A stretch of DNA of 64,000 bases from Cochlodiniinecator piscidefendens (GCF_011326755.1 NZ_JAAOIE010000002.1:372001-436000); one strand, 5' to 3'. Positions 16,872-26,785 are shown, numbered from the stretch's first letter. The notes: generated by a model from the letters alone, not told the origin. Translations and numbers: made by a program.

Positions 16872-17765
16872 AATCAGCACAATAATACTGATGGACACCA
16901 ACCCCATAGCAGCAAGTTCGCGGGGGGAAGTTTTTTCGCGAAACACTACAATTCCGGTGATAAAGCTAAAAAGAAGCTCAGTCTGCCCAAGCGCTTTGAC
17001 ATACGCTGCATTTTGCAACGTGAATGCAGCAAACCAACCAAAGCTGCCAATCATGCTTGTCAAACCAACCAGAGCGCCAACCCGCCAATGTTTGAAAACG
17101 CGTGTAATTTCTCCGGCTTCGCGCAACCGTAACCAAATGCACATCACCAGCGTTTGAAACGTCACAACAAACGCAAGCGTCACGCCAGCCCGCGCCACGA
17201 AATCTGTGATTTCTAACGAAAGCGACGCGCCTCGATAACCGATTGCAGACACAGCAAACAACACCCCTGACAGCAACCCTAGCCCAGCGGAGCGGTTAAA
17301 AATACGTTGCGCCCACGGTGCGTCCGTTTTGACGGGGGGATCGGACAACAAAATAACACCCAGAAATCCAATCGAAATCGCAATAAACCCCAAAAACGAA
17401 ATCCCCTCCCCCAAAACAATCAGGCCAAGAAAAGCAGTTTGAACCACCTCCGTTTTCTTAAAAGTGATGCCAACCGCAAAATTTCGCTCTGCAAACAATG
17501 CAACCACACACATCGTGGCCAAAATTTGCGCTATTCCTCCACTAAAGGCGTATATCCAAAAATGGTGAGGTATATGAGGAAGGGTGTATCCTTGGGCCCA
17601 GAAGTAGAGTGTAATCAACAAAACAACCAACGGCGCTGAATACACAAATCGCGCGAACGTCGCCCCACCAGTTGAAAGCCGAGTTGCCTTGAGCTGCTTT
17701 TGCAACATGAAACGCAAATTTTGCGAAAACGCCGCGGCTATGGTGATGTAAATCCAAGTCTGCAT
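16860..17765 (-). CDS. EamA/DMT-family transporter
   Basis: A 301-residue inner-membrane protein with about ten hydrophobic helices in two repeated halves, the drug/metabolite transporter (EamA) layout. The charged loop near residues 145-160 (DPPVKTDAPWAQRIFNR) divides the halves. The second half ends in the usual GIVVFREKTSPRELAAMGL segment. Members export amino acids, metabolites or drugs; the substrate here is unknown. Its 3' end overlaps the NUDIX gene by 12 bases in convergent orientation. Confidence 0.87.
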   Translation of the reverse strand: MQTWIYITIAAAFSQNLRFMLQKQLKATRLSTGGATFARFVYSAPLVVLLITLYFWAQGYTLPHIPHHFWIYAFSGGIAQILATMCVVALFAERNFAVGITFKKTEVVQTAFLGLIVLGEGISFLGFIAISIGFLGVILLSDPPVKTDAPWAQRIFNRSAGLGLLSGVLFAVSAIGYRGASLSLEITDFVARAGVTLAFVVTFQTLVMCIWLRLREAGEITRVFKHWRVGALVGLTSMIGSFGWFAAFTLQNAAYVKALGQTELLFSFITGIVVFREKTSPRELAAMGLVSISIIVLILAI

Positions 17766-17806
17766 GCTGGTCTTGTGGCAGAGTTTAGTTTTGAATTCAT
17801 CCTAAA

Positions 17807-17839
17807 TTTGCCGCGACAATCACAAATCGTCACGGCAAA
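17807..17839 (-). terminator. Terminator hairpin after the carnitine-cluster SDR gene
   Basis: TTTGCCG at 17807-17813 pairs with CGGCAAA at 17833-17839, with a second short helix GAC/GTC inside after one mismatch. It lies 11 bases past the SDR stop and is flanked by A/T-rich sequence on both sides, so it may work in both directions. Confidence 0.6.
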
Positions 17840-17849
17840 AATTTACGGA

Positions 17850-18608
17850 TTATACTTTTGGATCAGGGTTTTCCGTATGCCCGTCAACTGCGATAATCTG
17901 CCCGGATACCAGTCGTGCCTCAGGGCTCGCTAAAAAAGCTGCCATATTGGCAATGTCTTTGGCTTCCACAAAACTGCGCATAGATGTCCCTGCAGCATAA
18001 CCTTGATAGACATCATCGCGGGTCATGCCCTTCAGCTCAGCCTCACGCTCTAGCACACCTTCCATACGGGGACCTTCGACCGCGCCGGGGCAAATTGCGT
18101 TGCAACGAATACCAAACGGCCCCAATTCCATTGCCAGAGTTTTCATCAAACCGACAATCGCCCATTTCGCTGCCGAGTATGGTGCACGGTTCGGATATCC
18201 ATATATCCCCGCCGTAGAGGAGGTGAACACCATCGCCCCCTGTTTTGCAGATTTCATCAAAGGCGCCGCATATTTCGCCGCGAGAAAGGCCCCTTCAAGA
18301 TTAACAGAAACACAACGCTGCCAATCGACAAGTGACACATCCTCGATCAAGGCTGTTGGGCCAGCAATCCCAGCATTGGCACACAATGCGTCAAGCCCGC
18401 CCCATTCGTCATGAATCTGTTCAAACAGGGCACGCACGCCAACCTCGTCGGATGCGTCTAAGCACGTCTTACGCCAACTGTGCGGCATCGTATCCAAACT
18501 GGCTTGATCAATATCTGTGATCCAAACCTCAGCGCCTTGGTCCGCGAAAACTTCTGCCATGGCGCGCCCGATACCGGAAGCACCTGCAGTGATTAAAACC
18601 TGAGTCAT
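17850..18608 (-). CDS. Short-chain dehydrogenase/reductase in the carnitine cluster
   Basis: A 252-residue classical SDR. The dinucleotide motif is ITAGASGIGRA near the N terminus, NAG follows at about residue 80, and the catalytic tyrosine and lysine are in YSAAK near residue 150, with a serine upstream in FTSSTAG. ATGA overlap with the carnitine dehydrogenase gene shows tight coupling. Substrate is unknown; the context suggests a step in carnitine or acylcarnitine/betaine metabolism, for example on a 3-hydroxy intermediate or stereoisomer. It is the last gene of the operon before a hairpin. Confidence 0.87.
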   Translation of the reverse strand: MTQVLITAGASGIGRAMAEVFADQGAEVWITDIDQASLDTMPHSWRKTCLDASDEVGVRALFEQIHDEWGGLDALCANAGIAGPTALIEDVSLVDWQRCVSVNLEGAFLAAKYAAPLMKSAKQGAMVFTSSTAGIYGYPNRAPYSAAKWAIVGLMKTLAMELGPFGIRCNAICPGAVEGPRMEGVLEREAELKGMTRDDVYQGYAAGTSMRSFVEAKDIANMAAFLASPEARLVSGQIIAVDGHTENPDPKV

Positions 18609-20053
18609 TTTTTGCCACCAATAGAACGACCAACCCCATCAGGACGAGGTAGTGCCGCGTGGGCAGAGGCGATTTTTTCCATCATTGCTACTATGTGATC
18701 GGCCGGAACAGATGATGCTCTTGTTTCTAAGCTAACGTGAATGAGCAGATGCTCCCCCGTCGCAATCAACCGATCATCTTCATACATCTGATGGAACAAT
18801 TGCATTTTCTTGCCTTCGCCCATCAAGCAAGTTGTTTCAATGCGGATACGGGCACCGGCACGGACCTCGTCAATATGGCGAATATGGGTCTCGGCAGTAA
18901 AGAAGCTTCCGCCGCTTGTGATATATTCGGCGTCACATCCGACTATTTCCATGAAGCGGTCTGTTGCGTCGCTAAAGGCTTGTAAATAGCGCGCCTCGTT
19001 CATGTGGCCGTTGTAATCGGTCCAATCCAATGGCACCGCGCGGGCGACAGTTACGATTGGTTTGTCGACTACAACTTCAGGTTTGCCCAGGCGTTTATCT
19101 TGCTCATTCAACAAAGCACCTGCGCCATAGTTGGTTTGCTTCAACGCACGCATCATACCAACCAGATTATCGTCCCGCATACGTTCTAATTCACGGATCG
19201 TCATATGCCCTGATTGTGCATCGGATTGTCCTGCAATCAAATCAACCAATTCATCCGTGAACTCAGGCACATCCATCAATTTTGTCCATGGCCACTCAAG
19301 GCAAGGACCAAACTGCGCCATAAAGTGCTTCATCCCTGCTTCGCCGCCAGCTACACGGTATGTTTCAAACAGACCCATTTGAGCCCAACGGATACCAAAG
19401 CCATATCGAATGGCATTGTCGATCTCTTCGGTCGTCGCGATCCCATCTTTGACAAGCCAAAGCGCCTCGCGCCAAACAGCCTCAAGAAACCTATCCGCGA
19501 TATGTGCATCAATTTCCTTGCGAACGTGCAAAGGATACATCCCTATAGACGTGATAATTTCCTTTGCTTTATCAATCACCTCAGCGCTATTTTTTTCAGT
19601 TGGCACAAGCTCAATCAGTGGCAACAAATACACAGGGTTGAACGGATGAGTAACAACGATTTGCTCAGGGCGCTGCGCCTTTTCCTGCAATTCAGATGGC
19701 TTAAACCCAGATGTTGATGAACCAATAACGGCGTCCTCCAAACAATGCTCCTGCAGAGTCTGATAAACGCTTTGTTTGATTTCTAACCGCTCTGGAACAG
19801 ATTCTTGAATCCAAAGAGCATTTTCAACGGTTTCTGCCATCGTTTCGTGAAAGGTCAATTGCCCTTCATCTGGCATCGCGACATCGGACAAACCGGGTAA
19901 AGAACGGCGTGCGTTTGCCAAAACTTCACCGATTTTGCGCTCAGCCTCTGGGTCTGGGTCGAAAATGCGTACATCCCATCCCATCAAAAGGAACCGCGCG
20001 GCCCAGCCACCACCAATTACACCGCCGCCAATAATCGCTGCCGTTTTTGTCAT
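18605..20053 (-). CDS. L-carnitine dehydrogenase fused to a betainyl-CoA thioesterase domain
   Basis: A 482-residue fusion. Residues 1 to about 320 form a 3-hydroxyacyl-CoA dehydrogenase-like NAD enzyme (IIGGGVIGGGWAARF at the N terminus; the HPFNPVYLLPLIE motif near residue 140), which in this family oxidises L-carnitine to 3-dehydrocarnitine. Residues about 330-482 form a HotDog thioesterase (PLDWTDYNGHMNEARYLQAF) matching betainyl-CoA thioesterase. In pseudomonads these are separate CdhA and CdhB proteins; fused forms are known elsewhere. The ATG at 20053 follows AGGA by 9 bases and is preferred over 20101, which would overlap the lipoprotein gene. The neighbours, a BKACE enzyme and a GATase/AraC regulator, support the assignment. 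Confidence 0.9.
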   Translation of the reverse strand: MTKTAAIIGGGVIGGGWAARFLLMGWDVRIFDPDPEAERKIGEVLANARRSLPGLSDVAMPDEGQLTFHETMAETVENALWIQESVPERLEIKQSVYQTLQEHCLEDAVIGSSTSGFKPSELQEKAQRPEQIVVTHPFNPVYLLPLIELVPTEKNSAEVIDKAKEIITSIGMYPLHVRKEIDAHIADRFLEAVWREALWLVKDGIATTEEIDNAIRYGFGIRWAQMGLFETYRVAGGEAGMKHFMAQFGPCLEWPWTKLMDVPEFTDELVDLIAGQSDAQSGHMTIRELERMRDDNLVGMMRALKQTNYGAGALLNEQDKRLGKPEVVVDKPIVTVARAVPLDWTDYNGHMNEARYLQAFSDATDRFMEIVGCDAEYITSGGSFFTAETHIRHIDEVRAGARIRIETTCLMGEGKKMQLFHQMYEDDRLIATGEHLLIHVSLETRASSVPADHIVAMMEKIASAHAALPRPDGVGRSIGGKK

Positions 20054-20063
20054 GTCGTTTTTC

Positions 20064-20399
20064 CTAGTCGATACAGATCGTGGCGGTTTCATCGCCGTCA
20101 ATTAAAATATCGTGGCACCCGAAATAGGGTGTCACAGGCGCACATTGTCGTGTCTCAGCAAGACAAAGGCTTTCGCAACTATGTTCAGACGTGCAGGCCT
20201 CCCCCGCATCAATTGTCGGAACCAAGCAGGTCTGAAGGCCAAATCCGCTGATAACAACTTCGCCCAAAGCACGGTCGCAGGCTGCAATCTCTTCTGCCGT
20301 CAGTTTATGTATGCCATCAGCTGATGCATCAGAAACATTGGGTTCTTCTGCCTGACAGCCAGTCAGAAGAACCAGTGAAGCCAAAAGAAAAGCGCGCAT
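20064..20399 (-). CDS. Small cysteine-rich lipoprotein in the carnitine cluster
   Basis: A 111-residue predicted lipoprotein. The N terminus MRAFLLASLVLLTGCQAEE has a lipobox (LTGC), so the mature chain begins at Cys15. The mature part has about seven further cysteines (for example TSEHSCESLCLAETRQC), suggesting disulphides in the periplasm. No known domain is recognised. It lies between BKACE and the carnitine dehydrogenase on the same strand with short gaps, so it is probably in that transcript. Its function is unknown; a binding or envelope role in quaternary amine uptake is only a guess. Confidence 0.75.
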   Translation of the reverse strand: MRAFLLASLVLLTGCQAEEPNVSDASADGIHKLTAEEIAACDRALGEVVISGFGLQTCLVPTIDAGEACTSEHSCESLCLAETRQCAPVTPYFGCHDILIDGDETATICID

Positions 20400-20457
20400 T
20401 TGAATCTCCTTATGTTTAGAGGAGCCTATCGAACCCCTCCAAACACAATATGAACGT

Positions 20458-21366
20458 TTACTTTGGCGCGCGTTTCACCAGCCCAAGGCGTTCACGCACA
20501 GCGTCCGGGCCAATGATACGTGCCCCTAGGTTTTCGACGATATCAACCGCACGCTCGACCAATTGCGCATTTGTCGCCAATTGCCCTTTGCCCAGCATCA
20601 AGTTGTCTTCCAATCCAACGCGCACGTTTCCGCCAGCCAATACAGATTGTGCCGCATAAGGCATTTGATCACGCCCTAAAGAAAACGCAGACCAGTTCCA
20701 ATCTGAAGGGATGTTGTTAACCATCGCCATAAAGGTATTGATGTCATTTGGCGCGCCCCAAGGAACCCCCATGCACAGCTGAACAAGCGCAGGTGAGGTC
20801 AAAATGCCTTCTTTTACCAGCTCTTTTGCGAACCAAAGATGCCCCGTATCAAACGCTTCGATTTCTGGCTTCACACCTAAATCAGTCATCATTTGCCCCA
20901 TCGCACGCAGCATGCCCGGAGTGTTGGTCATCACATAATCGGCTTCGGCAAAATTCATGGTGCCACAATCAAGCGTACAGATTTCTGGCAGGCATTCCGC
21001 GATATGGGCCATTCGCTCAGTGGCACCCACCATATCTGTTCCAGCCGCGGTTGGAAGGGGTGCTTCCACACCTCCAAAAACGATGTCGCCGCCCATACCC
21101 GCAGTCAGGTTTAGAACAACATCAACCTCTGCATCACGAATACGATCTGTGACTTCGCGGTAATATTCAAGCTTACGCGAAGGCGCTCCTGTCTCTGGGT
21201 CACGTACATGGCAATGAACAACCGCCGCGCCAGCCTTTGCCGCTGCAATAGCACTATCCGCAATTTCTTTGGGGGAACGTGGCACATGTGGGCTGCGATC
21301 TTGGGTGCCACCGGATCCGGTAACAGCACAGGTAATGAAAACGTCGCGATTCATAGTCAAAGGCAT
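20458..21366 (-). CDS. BKACE-family (DUF849) enzyme, probable 3-dehydrocarnitine cleavage enzyme
   Basis: A 302-residue TIM-barrel enzyme of the beta-keto acid cleavage family. These proteins condense a beta-keto acid with acetyl-CoA and cleave it to acetoacetate and a new CoA thioester. The metal-binding histidines are in VVHCHVRDPETGAPSR near residue 48, and a start block ITCAVTGSGG is typical. Next to carnitine dehydrogenase it is expected to turn 3-dehydrocarnitine plus acetyl-CoA into betainyl-CoA and acetoacetate (CdhC role). The ATG at 21366 is preceded by GGGAGA; an upstream start at 21411 lacks support. First gene of the minus-strand operon. Confidence 0.9.
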   Translation of the reverse strand: MPLTMNRDVFITCAVTGSGGTQDRSPHVPRSPKEIADSAIAAAKAGAAVVHCHVRDPETGAPSRKLEYYREVTDRIRDAEVDVVLNLTAGMGGDIVFGGVEAPLPTAAGTDMVGATERMAHIAECLPEICTLDCGTMNFAEADYVMTNTPGMLRAMGQMMTDLGVKPEIEAFDTGHLWFAKELVKEGILTSPALVQLCMGVPWGAPNDINTFMAMVNNIPSDWNWSAFSLGRDQMPYAAQSVLAGGNVRVGLEDNLMLGKGQLATNAQLVERAVDIVENLGARIIGPDAVRERLGLVKRAPK

Positions 21367-21443
21367 ATCTGATTCTCCCATTGAAGTTGCATTACTGTGC
21401 GCCAGTTGCATTTCTTAGATATACAGTTTACGAATTTATTTTG

Positions 21444-22457
21444 ATGAAAACCGAAAAATCCATATTTTCTCCCTCTGAACACTCCCTGTCAGTCGGAATT
21501 TTGGTCTTACCAGACACAAACACGCTTTCGTTCGCCGCCACCGTAGACCCCTTACGGGCAGCTAATCGGCGCGCAGGGAAAACGTGTTATCAGTGGCAGT
21601 TTTTCTCATTCGAAGGTGGGGAGATACAACTCACCACCGGTGCAATCGTTCCCACGGTTCCATTAACCCGGGATACCAATATCGATGTTCTTATTGTTGT
21701 CGCAGCTTTTGAACTAGAGCGCCACAGCACTCCAAAACGATTAAATCAATTGCGCACGGCCAACAGACACATAAAAGCAATTGGCGCGGTCGACGGCGGC
21801 GCTTGGCTTCTGGCCAAAGCAGGCCTCTTGAACAATCACCAAGCGACAATGCACTGGGAAGATCTAGAGCTCTTCGCGTCTCAATTCCCAGATGTGGACG
21901 TCGTTCACAACCGCTTTGTCATAGATCGAAAGTTTTTCACGACAGGCGGGGCTTCGCCTTGTCTAGATATGATGCTTCATCTGATCCGCCACCGTCAGGG
22001 GCCTGAAATCGCGCTGCGCGTTGCAAGCGCCTTTATTTACGATCCAATTCATCCAGCCGACGCCCCCCAAAGCCTGATGCCCCTAGCCTCAACCGAAGCG
22101 GCCAATCCTGTTGTGGCGCAGGCCATTAAACATATGGAGGAAACACTCGAAGATCCTCCGCAAATCTCAACCATAGCTTCCATACTCGGTGTGACACCAC
22201 GCACGCTAGAACTACAGTTTCAAAAAACCTTATCAATTTCCCCCGCGCGTTTTTTTCTAAACTTACGCCTCCAAGAAGCGCGCAGGCTGGTGGAGGACAG
22301 TAGACTTCCGCTATCTGAAATTGCCGTACGTACGGGGTTCAACGCCCAGTCCACCTTTGCACGTGCATTCCGCGCCAAATTCGGCCAAAATGCCACACAA
22401 CGCCGCAACACCGCCCCACCCGAAAGCCCCTTTTCAAAAAAGGGGCTTGAGACATAA
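21444..22457 (+). CDS. GATase1/AraC-family regulator, probable carnitine regulator (CdhR-like)
   Basis: A 337-residue regulator. Residues about 15-190 form a DJ-1/GATase1-like domain; the usual nucleophile-elbow cysteine is not seen, the segment reading GAVDGGAWLLAKAGLL, as in other GlxA-type regulators that bind ligand rather than catalyse. Residues about 230-330 are an AraC-type pair of helix-turn-helices (ISTIASILGVTPRTLELQF and LSEIAVRTGFNAQSTFARAF). It is divergent from the carnitine operon, as CdhR is in Pseudomonas, and is expected to activate that operon with carnitine or a derivative as ligand. ATG 21444 starts the conserved part; no strong Shine-Dalgarno is present. Confidence 0.87.
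   Translation: MKTEKSIFSPSEHSLSVGILVLPDTNTLSFAATVDPLRAANRRAGKTCYQWQFFSFEGGEIQLTTGAIVPTVPLTRDTNIDVLIVVAAFELERHSTPKRLNQLRTANRHIKAIGAVDGGAWLLAKAGLLNNHQATMHWEDLELFASQFPDVDVVHNRFVIDRKFFTTGGASPCLDMMLHLIRHRQGPEIALRVASAFIYDPIHPADAPQSLMPLASTEAANPVVAQAIKHMEETLEDPPQISTIASILGVTPRTLELQFQKTLSISPARFFLNLRLQEARRLVEDSRLPLSEIAVRTGFNAQSTFARAFRAKFGQNATQRRNTAPPESPFSKKGLET
22424..22448. terminator. Strong hairpin at the 3' end of the AraC-type regulator gene
   Basis: AAGCCCCTTTT at 22424-22434 pairs with AAAAGGGGCTT at 22438-22448 around a three-base loop. It lies inside the last codons of the regulator, between it and the convergent aldo/keto reductase gene, and can stop transcription from both sides. Confidence 0.65.
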
Positions 22458-22478
22458 AGCAGCGCGCAGCGCTTCCGT

Positions 22479-23522
22479 TTAGTAAGGCATGGGGTGGCGG
22501 TAATGTGCTGCGTCGATGTCAGCAATAACCTCGTCTGACAAAACGACTTCAGTTGACCCCAGTGCTGTTTTCAATTGCTCCAGCGTCGTTGCCCCAAAAA
22601 TCGCCGACGTCACAAACGGACGCGTCCGGCACCATGCCAACGCCATCTGCGGCAAACTCAGCCCGTGTTTATCAGCAATTTCACCATAAGCGCGGACAGC
22701 GTCCCAAACACGCGGGGAAACGCGTCCCCCCAAATCGCCATTCAGCGCTCGGCGCGATCCTTCGGGTGTTGTGTGCTCATCATATTTCCCGGTCAACAGC
22801 CCGGTTGCCAAGGGTGAAAAGGCCAACAATGTGACATCTTCATTCACGCAGAGCTCCGACATATCCGTGTCAAACAAACGACAAAGCATTGAATATTCGT
22901 TCTGCATCGACGCAACACGTGGCCATCCACGATCTTCAGACATCCGCACCCATTGCGCCGTCCCCCAAGCGCTTTCGTTGGACAGGCCGAAGTGGCGGAT
23001 TTTACCTTGATCAACCAGCTTTTGCAGTGCCTCAAGCGTGTCTTCGATATGCGCTAGTGTTTCAGATTTGTTTTGCCCAGAGGGATCATAACTCCAATTT
23101 TTGCGGAATTGATAAGATCCGCGATTGGGCCAGTGTAATTGGTATAGATCAATATAATCGGTTTTCAGGCGCTTTAAGTTTCCTTCAACCGTATCAAATA
23201 TGATCTTGGAAGAAATCGGCGCACCGTCGCGGACATAGGAAAATCCTTCGCCAGAGTGTTTTGTCGCAAGAATAACCTCATCGCGCCGCCCCGTGCGTTC
23301 AAACCATTCGCCAATGACCTTTTCCGTATCACCGACCGTTTCCGCGCTGATTGGGTTCACAGGATACATTTCCGCCGTATCAATGCAGTTCACCCCATGG
23401 TCCAACGCCATATCAATCTGCGCGTGTCCCTCAGCTGTCGTATTTTGTGTTCCCCAAGTCATAGAGCCTAGGCACAGCTCCGAAATCTTCAAATCCGTTT
23501 GGCCCAAAGGAACATAGCGCAT
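22479..23522 (-). CDS. Aldo/keto reductase (Tas/YajO-like)
   Basis: A 347-residue NADP(H)-dependent aldo/keto reductase. The N-terminal YVPLGQTDLKISELCLGSMT and the strand IDTAEMYP with the catalytic tyrosine are present, followed by the lysine in LATKHSGEG and the histidine in YQLHWPNRG. The best match in style is the Tas protein group. Substrate unknown. The ATG at 23522 has AAAGG 8 bases upstream, which supports it over the ATG at 23540. It converges on the regulator of the carnitine cluster but shows no clear functional tie to it. Confidence 0.9.
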   Translation of the reverse strand: MRYVPLGQTDLKISELCLGSMTWGTQNTTAEGHAQIDMALDHGVNCIDTAEMYPVNPISAETVGDTEKVIGEWFERTGRRDEVILATKHSGEGFSYVRDGAPISSKIIFDTVEGNLKRLKTDYIDLYQLHWPNRGSYQFRKNWSYDPSGQNKSETLAHIEDTLEALQKLVDQGKIRHFGLSNESAWGTAQWVRMSEDRGWPRVASMQNEYSMLCRLFDTDMSELCVNEDVTLLAFSPLATGLLTGKYDEHTTPEGSRRALNGDLGGRVSPRVWDAVRAYGEIADKHGLSLPQMALAWCRTRPFVTSAIFGATTLEQLKTALGSTEVVLSDEVIADIDAAHYRHPMPY

Positions 23523-23746
23523 ATCAAAAACCTTTCTCATTGATCGGGCGCAGACCCTAGCAGCACACTTTATGAGAGCAAGTCACAATCGTGTACCGAC
23601 ACAATCCACCCACTTTGCACGTTTACCTGCATCACAGAAAAGCCTCTATTCTTGGCCTTTAGGCAAAAACGACAACCAAATGTCGATTATGCCTTAGATT
23701 GACGGAAAGACTGTGCAAGGTTGAACGAAACAATGAGTACATCCTG

Positions 23747-24970
23747 ATGCGCCTCTTCATTTCGTTTGCCGCCCTGTTCCTCTCTGTCATCTTGTTGCAA
23801 TTATCATCAGGGGGTGTTGGGCCACTCGACGCGCTGTCAGGTATTCAGCTCAACTTTACCAGCACCCAAATTGGTTTGCTCGGCTCTGCCCACTTCTTTG
23901 GATTTTTTATTGGATGTTGGTGGGCCCCGCGCTTGATGGGAAGCATCGGTCATTCTCGTGCTTTTGCTGCATTTACGGCTATGGGGGCCATTGGCCTTGT
24001 GTCGCACACACTTGTTACCGATCCCTACGCTTGGGCGATCATGCGGATCGGGACAGGTATTTGTATTTCGGGATGTTACACCGTGATCGAAGCCTGGTTA
24101 AACGCCAAGATCACCAATGAAACGCGCGGCCGCGCAATGGGCACTTACCGGATCGTTGACATGGGGTCATCGCTCTGTGCACAGCTCCTGATCGCCGTTC
24201 TCGAACCGGCCCATTACATCAGTTATAACCTCTTGGTGCTTCTATGTTGCGCGTCGTTCCTGCCCATTACCCTAACCAAAGCGAGCCAACCCGAAACACC
24301 CAAGGCCCCGCGCCTACGACCAATGTTGGCTTGGTCAATTTCACCGCTAGCCTCAGCCGGGGTGGTTGTTGCAGCACTCTCATCCGCGTCTTTTCGTATG
24401 GTCGGCCCTATCTACGGCCAAGAAGTCGGGCTGGGCATTGATCAGATCGCTTACTTCTTGGCTGCATTTGTTTTGGGCGGCGCTGTCGCACAATATCCCA
24501 TTGGGTGGCTTGCTGACAAATTTGACCGTCGCTGGGTGCTTATTTGGCTTTCTGCCGCCGCAATGCTGAGCTGCTTTACCACTGTTGCCGTAGCCAGTGG
24601 GGGGACCGCTATTGTGATGCTTGGCGCTGGCTTTTTCGGTTTTACCACTTTCCCGATCTTTTCGGTTTCTGCGGCACACGCGAATGACTTTGCAACAACG
24701 GAACAGCGGGTCGAGTTATCGGCGGCGCTGATGTTCTTCTTCGCACTCGGAGCAATCGCAAGCCCCTACATCGCTTCTAGTTTAATCGAGTCCTATGGCC
24801 CGCCCGCGTTGTTCACCTTTGTCGCCGTAGGACACGGTGCACTGATTATTTTCGGCATCACCCGTATGCGTGCACGTAGCCCGAGCCAAGACAAAACCGC
24901 ATATGTCTACACGCCACGGTCGTCCTTTACGATTGGTCGTTTGCTGAAAAAACAACGCGAACGCAAATAG
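23747..24970 (+). CDS. Major facilitator superfamily transporter (YcaD-like)
   Basis: A 407-residue inner-membrane carrier with twelve predicted helices. The N-terminal half has the GLLGSAHFFGFFIGCWWAPR segment and a glycine-rich loop, and the second half includes YPIGWLADKFDRRWVLI, a form of the conserved MFS loop motif. It resembles the YcaD group of unknown substrate. The in-frame ATG at 23747 starts directly at the first helix and is more likely than an earlier start at 23699. The C terminus is basic. Confidence 0.87.
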   Translation: MRLFISFAALFLSVILLQLSSGGVGPLDALSGIQLNFTSTQIGLLGSAHFFGFFIGCWWAPRLMGSIGHSRAFAAFTAMGAIGLVSHTLVTDPYAWAIMRIGTGICISGCYTVIEAWLNAKITNETRGRAMGTYRIVDMGSSLCAQLLIAVLEPAHYISYNLLVLLCCASFLPITLTKASQPETPKAPRLRPMLAWSISPLASAGVVVAALSSASFRMVGPIYGQEVGLGIDQIAYFLAAFVLGGAVAQYPIGWLADKFDRRWVLIWLSAAAMLSCFTTVAVASGGTAIVMLGAGFFGFTTFPIFSVSAAHANDFATTEQRVELSAALMFFFALGAIASPYIASSLIESYGPPALFTFVAVGHGALIIFGITRMRARSPSQDKTAYVYTPRSSFTIGRLLKKQRERK

Positions 24971-25054
24971 CAACGCAACTTTCCGTTAAATCCAACTGGT
25001 CCTTAAGGATGCAACGCGCTAAAGGATAAATTCAGACAAACAAGGGCGCAATTC

Positions 25055-26785
25055 ATGTCACGTATCCTGATCACCTCCGCCATTCCCTATATCAACGGGA
25101 TTAAGCATTTGGGCAACTTAGTCGGCAGCCAGCTGCCAGCAGACTTATTTGCGCGCTACATGCGGGCCCGCGGGAATGAGGTGATGTTTATATGCGCCAC
25201 TGACGAACATGGTACGCCAGCGGAACTGGCCGCCGCCAAAGCAGGCAAACCTGTCGATGAATTTTGCGCGGAAATGCATAAAGTTCAAGCAGACATCGCT
25301 CAGGGCTTCCGCCTGAGCTTTGATCACTTTGGCCGTTCATCCAGCCCCCAAAACCAAAAGCTAACTCAGTATTTCGCAGGTAAGCTGGCCGAAAATGGCT
25401 TCATCAAAGAAGTGGTTGAAGAACAGGTTTATTCCCCCACGGACGGGCGTTTTCTGCCGGATCGTTACATTGAAGGCACCTGCCCGAACTGTGGCTATGA
25501 CAGTGCCCGTGGCGATCAATGTGACAATTGCACAAAGCAACTTAACCCAACCGACCTGATCAACCCTTACTCAACAGAAAGCGGCGCGACAGATCTGGAA
25601 GTGCGCGAAACAAAGCACCTGCACTTACGTCAATCCGCACTGAAAGACGAGCTCGACGCGTGGATCAACAGTAAGACTGACTGGCCTGTGCTGACGACCT
25701 CAATCGCAAAGAAGTGGCTGCATGATGGCGATGGCCTGCAAGATCGCGGCATCACGCGCGATCTGAAGTGGGGAGTTCCGGTCAAAAAGGGAACCGAGGA
25801 TTGGCCGGGCATGGAAGGCAAGGTTTTCTATGTGTGGTTTGATGCCCCTATCGAATATATCGCCGCCACCAAAGAGCTGACCGATGCTCGCGGTGAAGAC
25901 GATACCGCATGGCAAAGTTGGTGGCGTGAAGACAAAGGTGCTAAGGATGTCACATATTACCAGTTTATGGGTAAGGACAACGTTCCGTTTCACACGCTCA
26001 GCTTCCCAGCCACCATCAAAGGGGCCAATCAGAATTCCGATGAAAAATGGAAGCTGGTCGACTACATTAAATCGTTCAACTATCTGAACTATGACGGTGG
26101 GCAGTTCTCGACCTCGCGCGGGCGCGGCGTGTTTATGGATCAAGCGCTGGAAATTCTGCCGTCGGATTACTGGCGCTGGTGGCTGTTGTCCCACGCTCCT
26201 GAAAGCTCTGACAGTGAATTCACTTGGGAGAACTTCCAAGCAGATGTGAACAAAGATCTCGCGGATGTGTTGGGGAATTTCGTTTCCCGGATCACCAAAT
26301 TCTGCCGGTCAAAGTTCGGCGAAGAGGTGCCAGCGGGCGGCATTTATGGCGAAGCCGAGCAATCATTGATTGCCGAACTCACCAAACGTATCCGCGCCTA
26401 TGAAACACACATGCAAGCGATGGAAGTTCGCAAATCTGCATCTGAATTGCGCGCAATTTGGGTCGCGGGAAATGAATACCTGCAAAGTGCTGCACCTTGG
26501 TCAACATTCAAAACCGACCCAGAGGCTGCCGCGGCGCAGGTTAGAATCGCTCTCAATCTTATTCGCCTCTACGCTGTACTATCCGCCCCGTTTATCCCAG
26601 ACGCCTCCTCTAGCCTGATGGAAGCTATGAAAACCGGTGACACATCGTGGCCTGATGATGTCGAAGCGGCATTGAATGCCCTGCCAGCGGGCCATGCCTT
26701 TAGCGTGCCTGAGGTGCTATTTGCGAAAATCTCAGATGAGAATCGCGAGGAGTGGCAAGAGCGTTTCGCCGGAGTTCGCGACTAA
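25055..26785 (+). CDS. metG: Methionyl-tRNA synthetase
   Basis: A 576-residue class I synthetase that charges tRNA-Met. The HIGH-type motif appears as HLGN ([11 protein letters not shown] at residues 12-22), and the zinc-binding segment is [17 protein letters not shown]. The KMSKS-type loop reads FSTSRG ([11 protein letters not shown] near residue 353), as in one MetRS subgroup. There is no C-terminal dimerisation extension. The chain is complete. It is transcribed alone, followed by a hairpin at 26824-26844. Confidence 0.97.
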   Translation: MSRILITSAIPYINGIKHLGNLVGSQLPADLFARYMRARGNEVMFICATDEHGTPAELAAAKAGKPVDEFCAEMHKVQADIAQGFRLSFDHFGRSSSPQNQKLTQYFAGKLAENGFIKEVVEEQVYSPTDGRFLPDRYIEGTCPNCGYDSARGDQCDNCTKQLNPTDLINPYSTESGATDLEVRETKHLHLRQSALKDELDAWINSKTDWPVLTTSIAKKWLHDGDGLQDRGITRDLKWGVPVKKGTEDWPGMEGKVFYVWFDAPIEYIAATKELTDARGEDDTAWQSWWREDKGAKDVTYYQFMGKDNVPFHTLSFPATIKGANQNSDEKWKLVDYIKSFNYLNYDGGQFSTSRGRGVFMDQALEILPSDYWRWWLLSHAPESSDSEFTWENFQADVNKDLADVLGNFVSRITKFCRSKFGEEVPAGGIYGEAEQSLIAELTKRIRAYETHMQAMEVRKSASELRAIWVAGNEYLQSAAPWSTFKTDPEAAAAQVRIALNLIRLYAVLSAPFIPDASSSLMEAMKTGDTSWPDDVEAALNALPAGHAFSVPEVLFAKISDENREEWQERFAGVRD

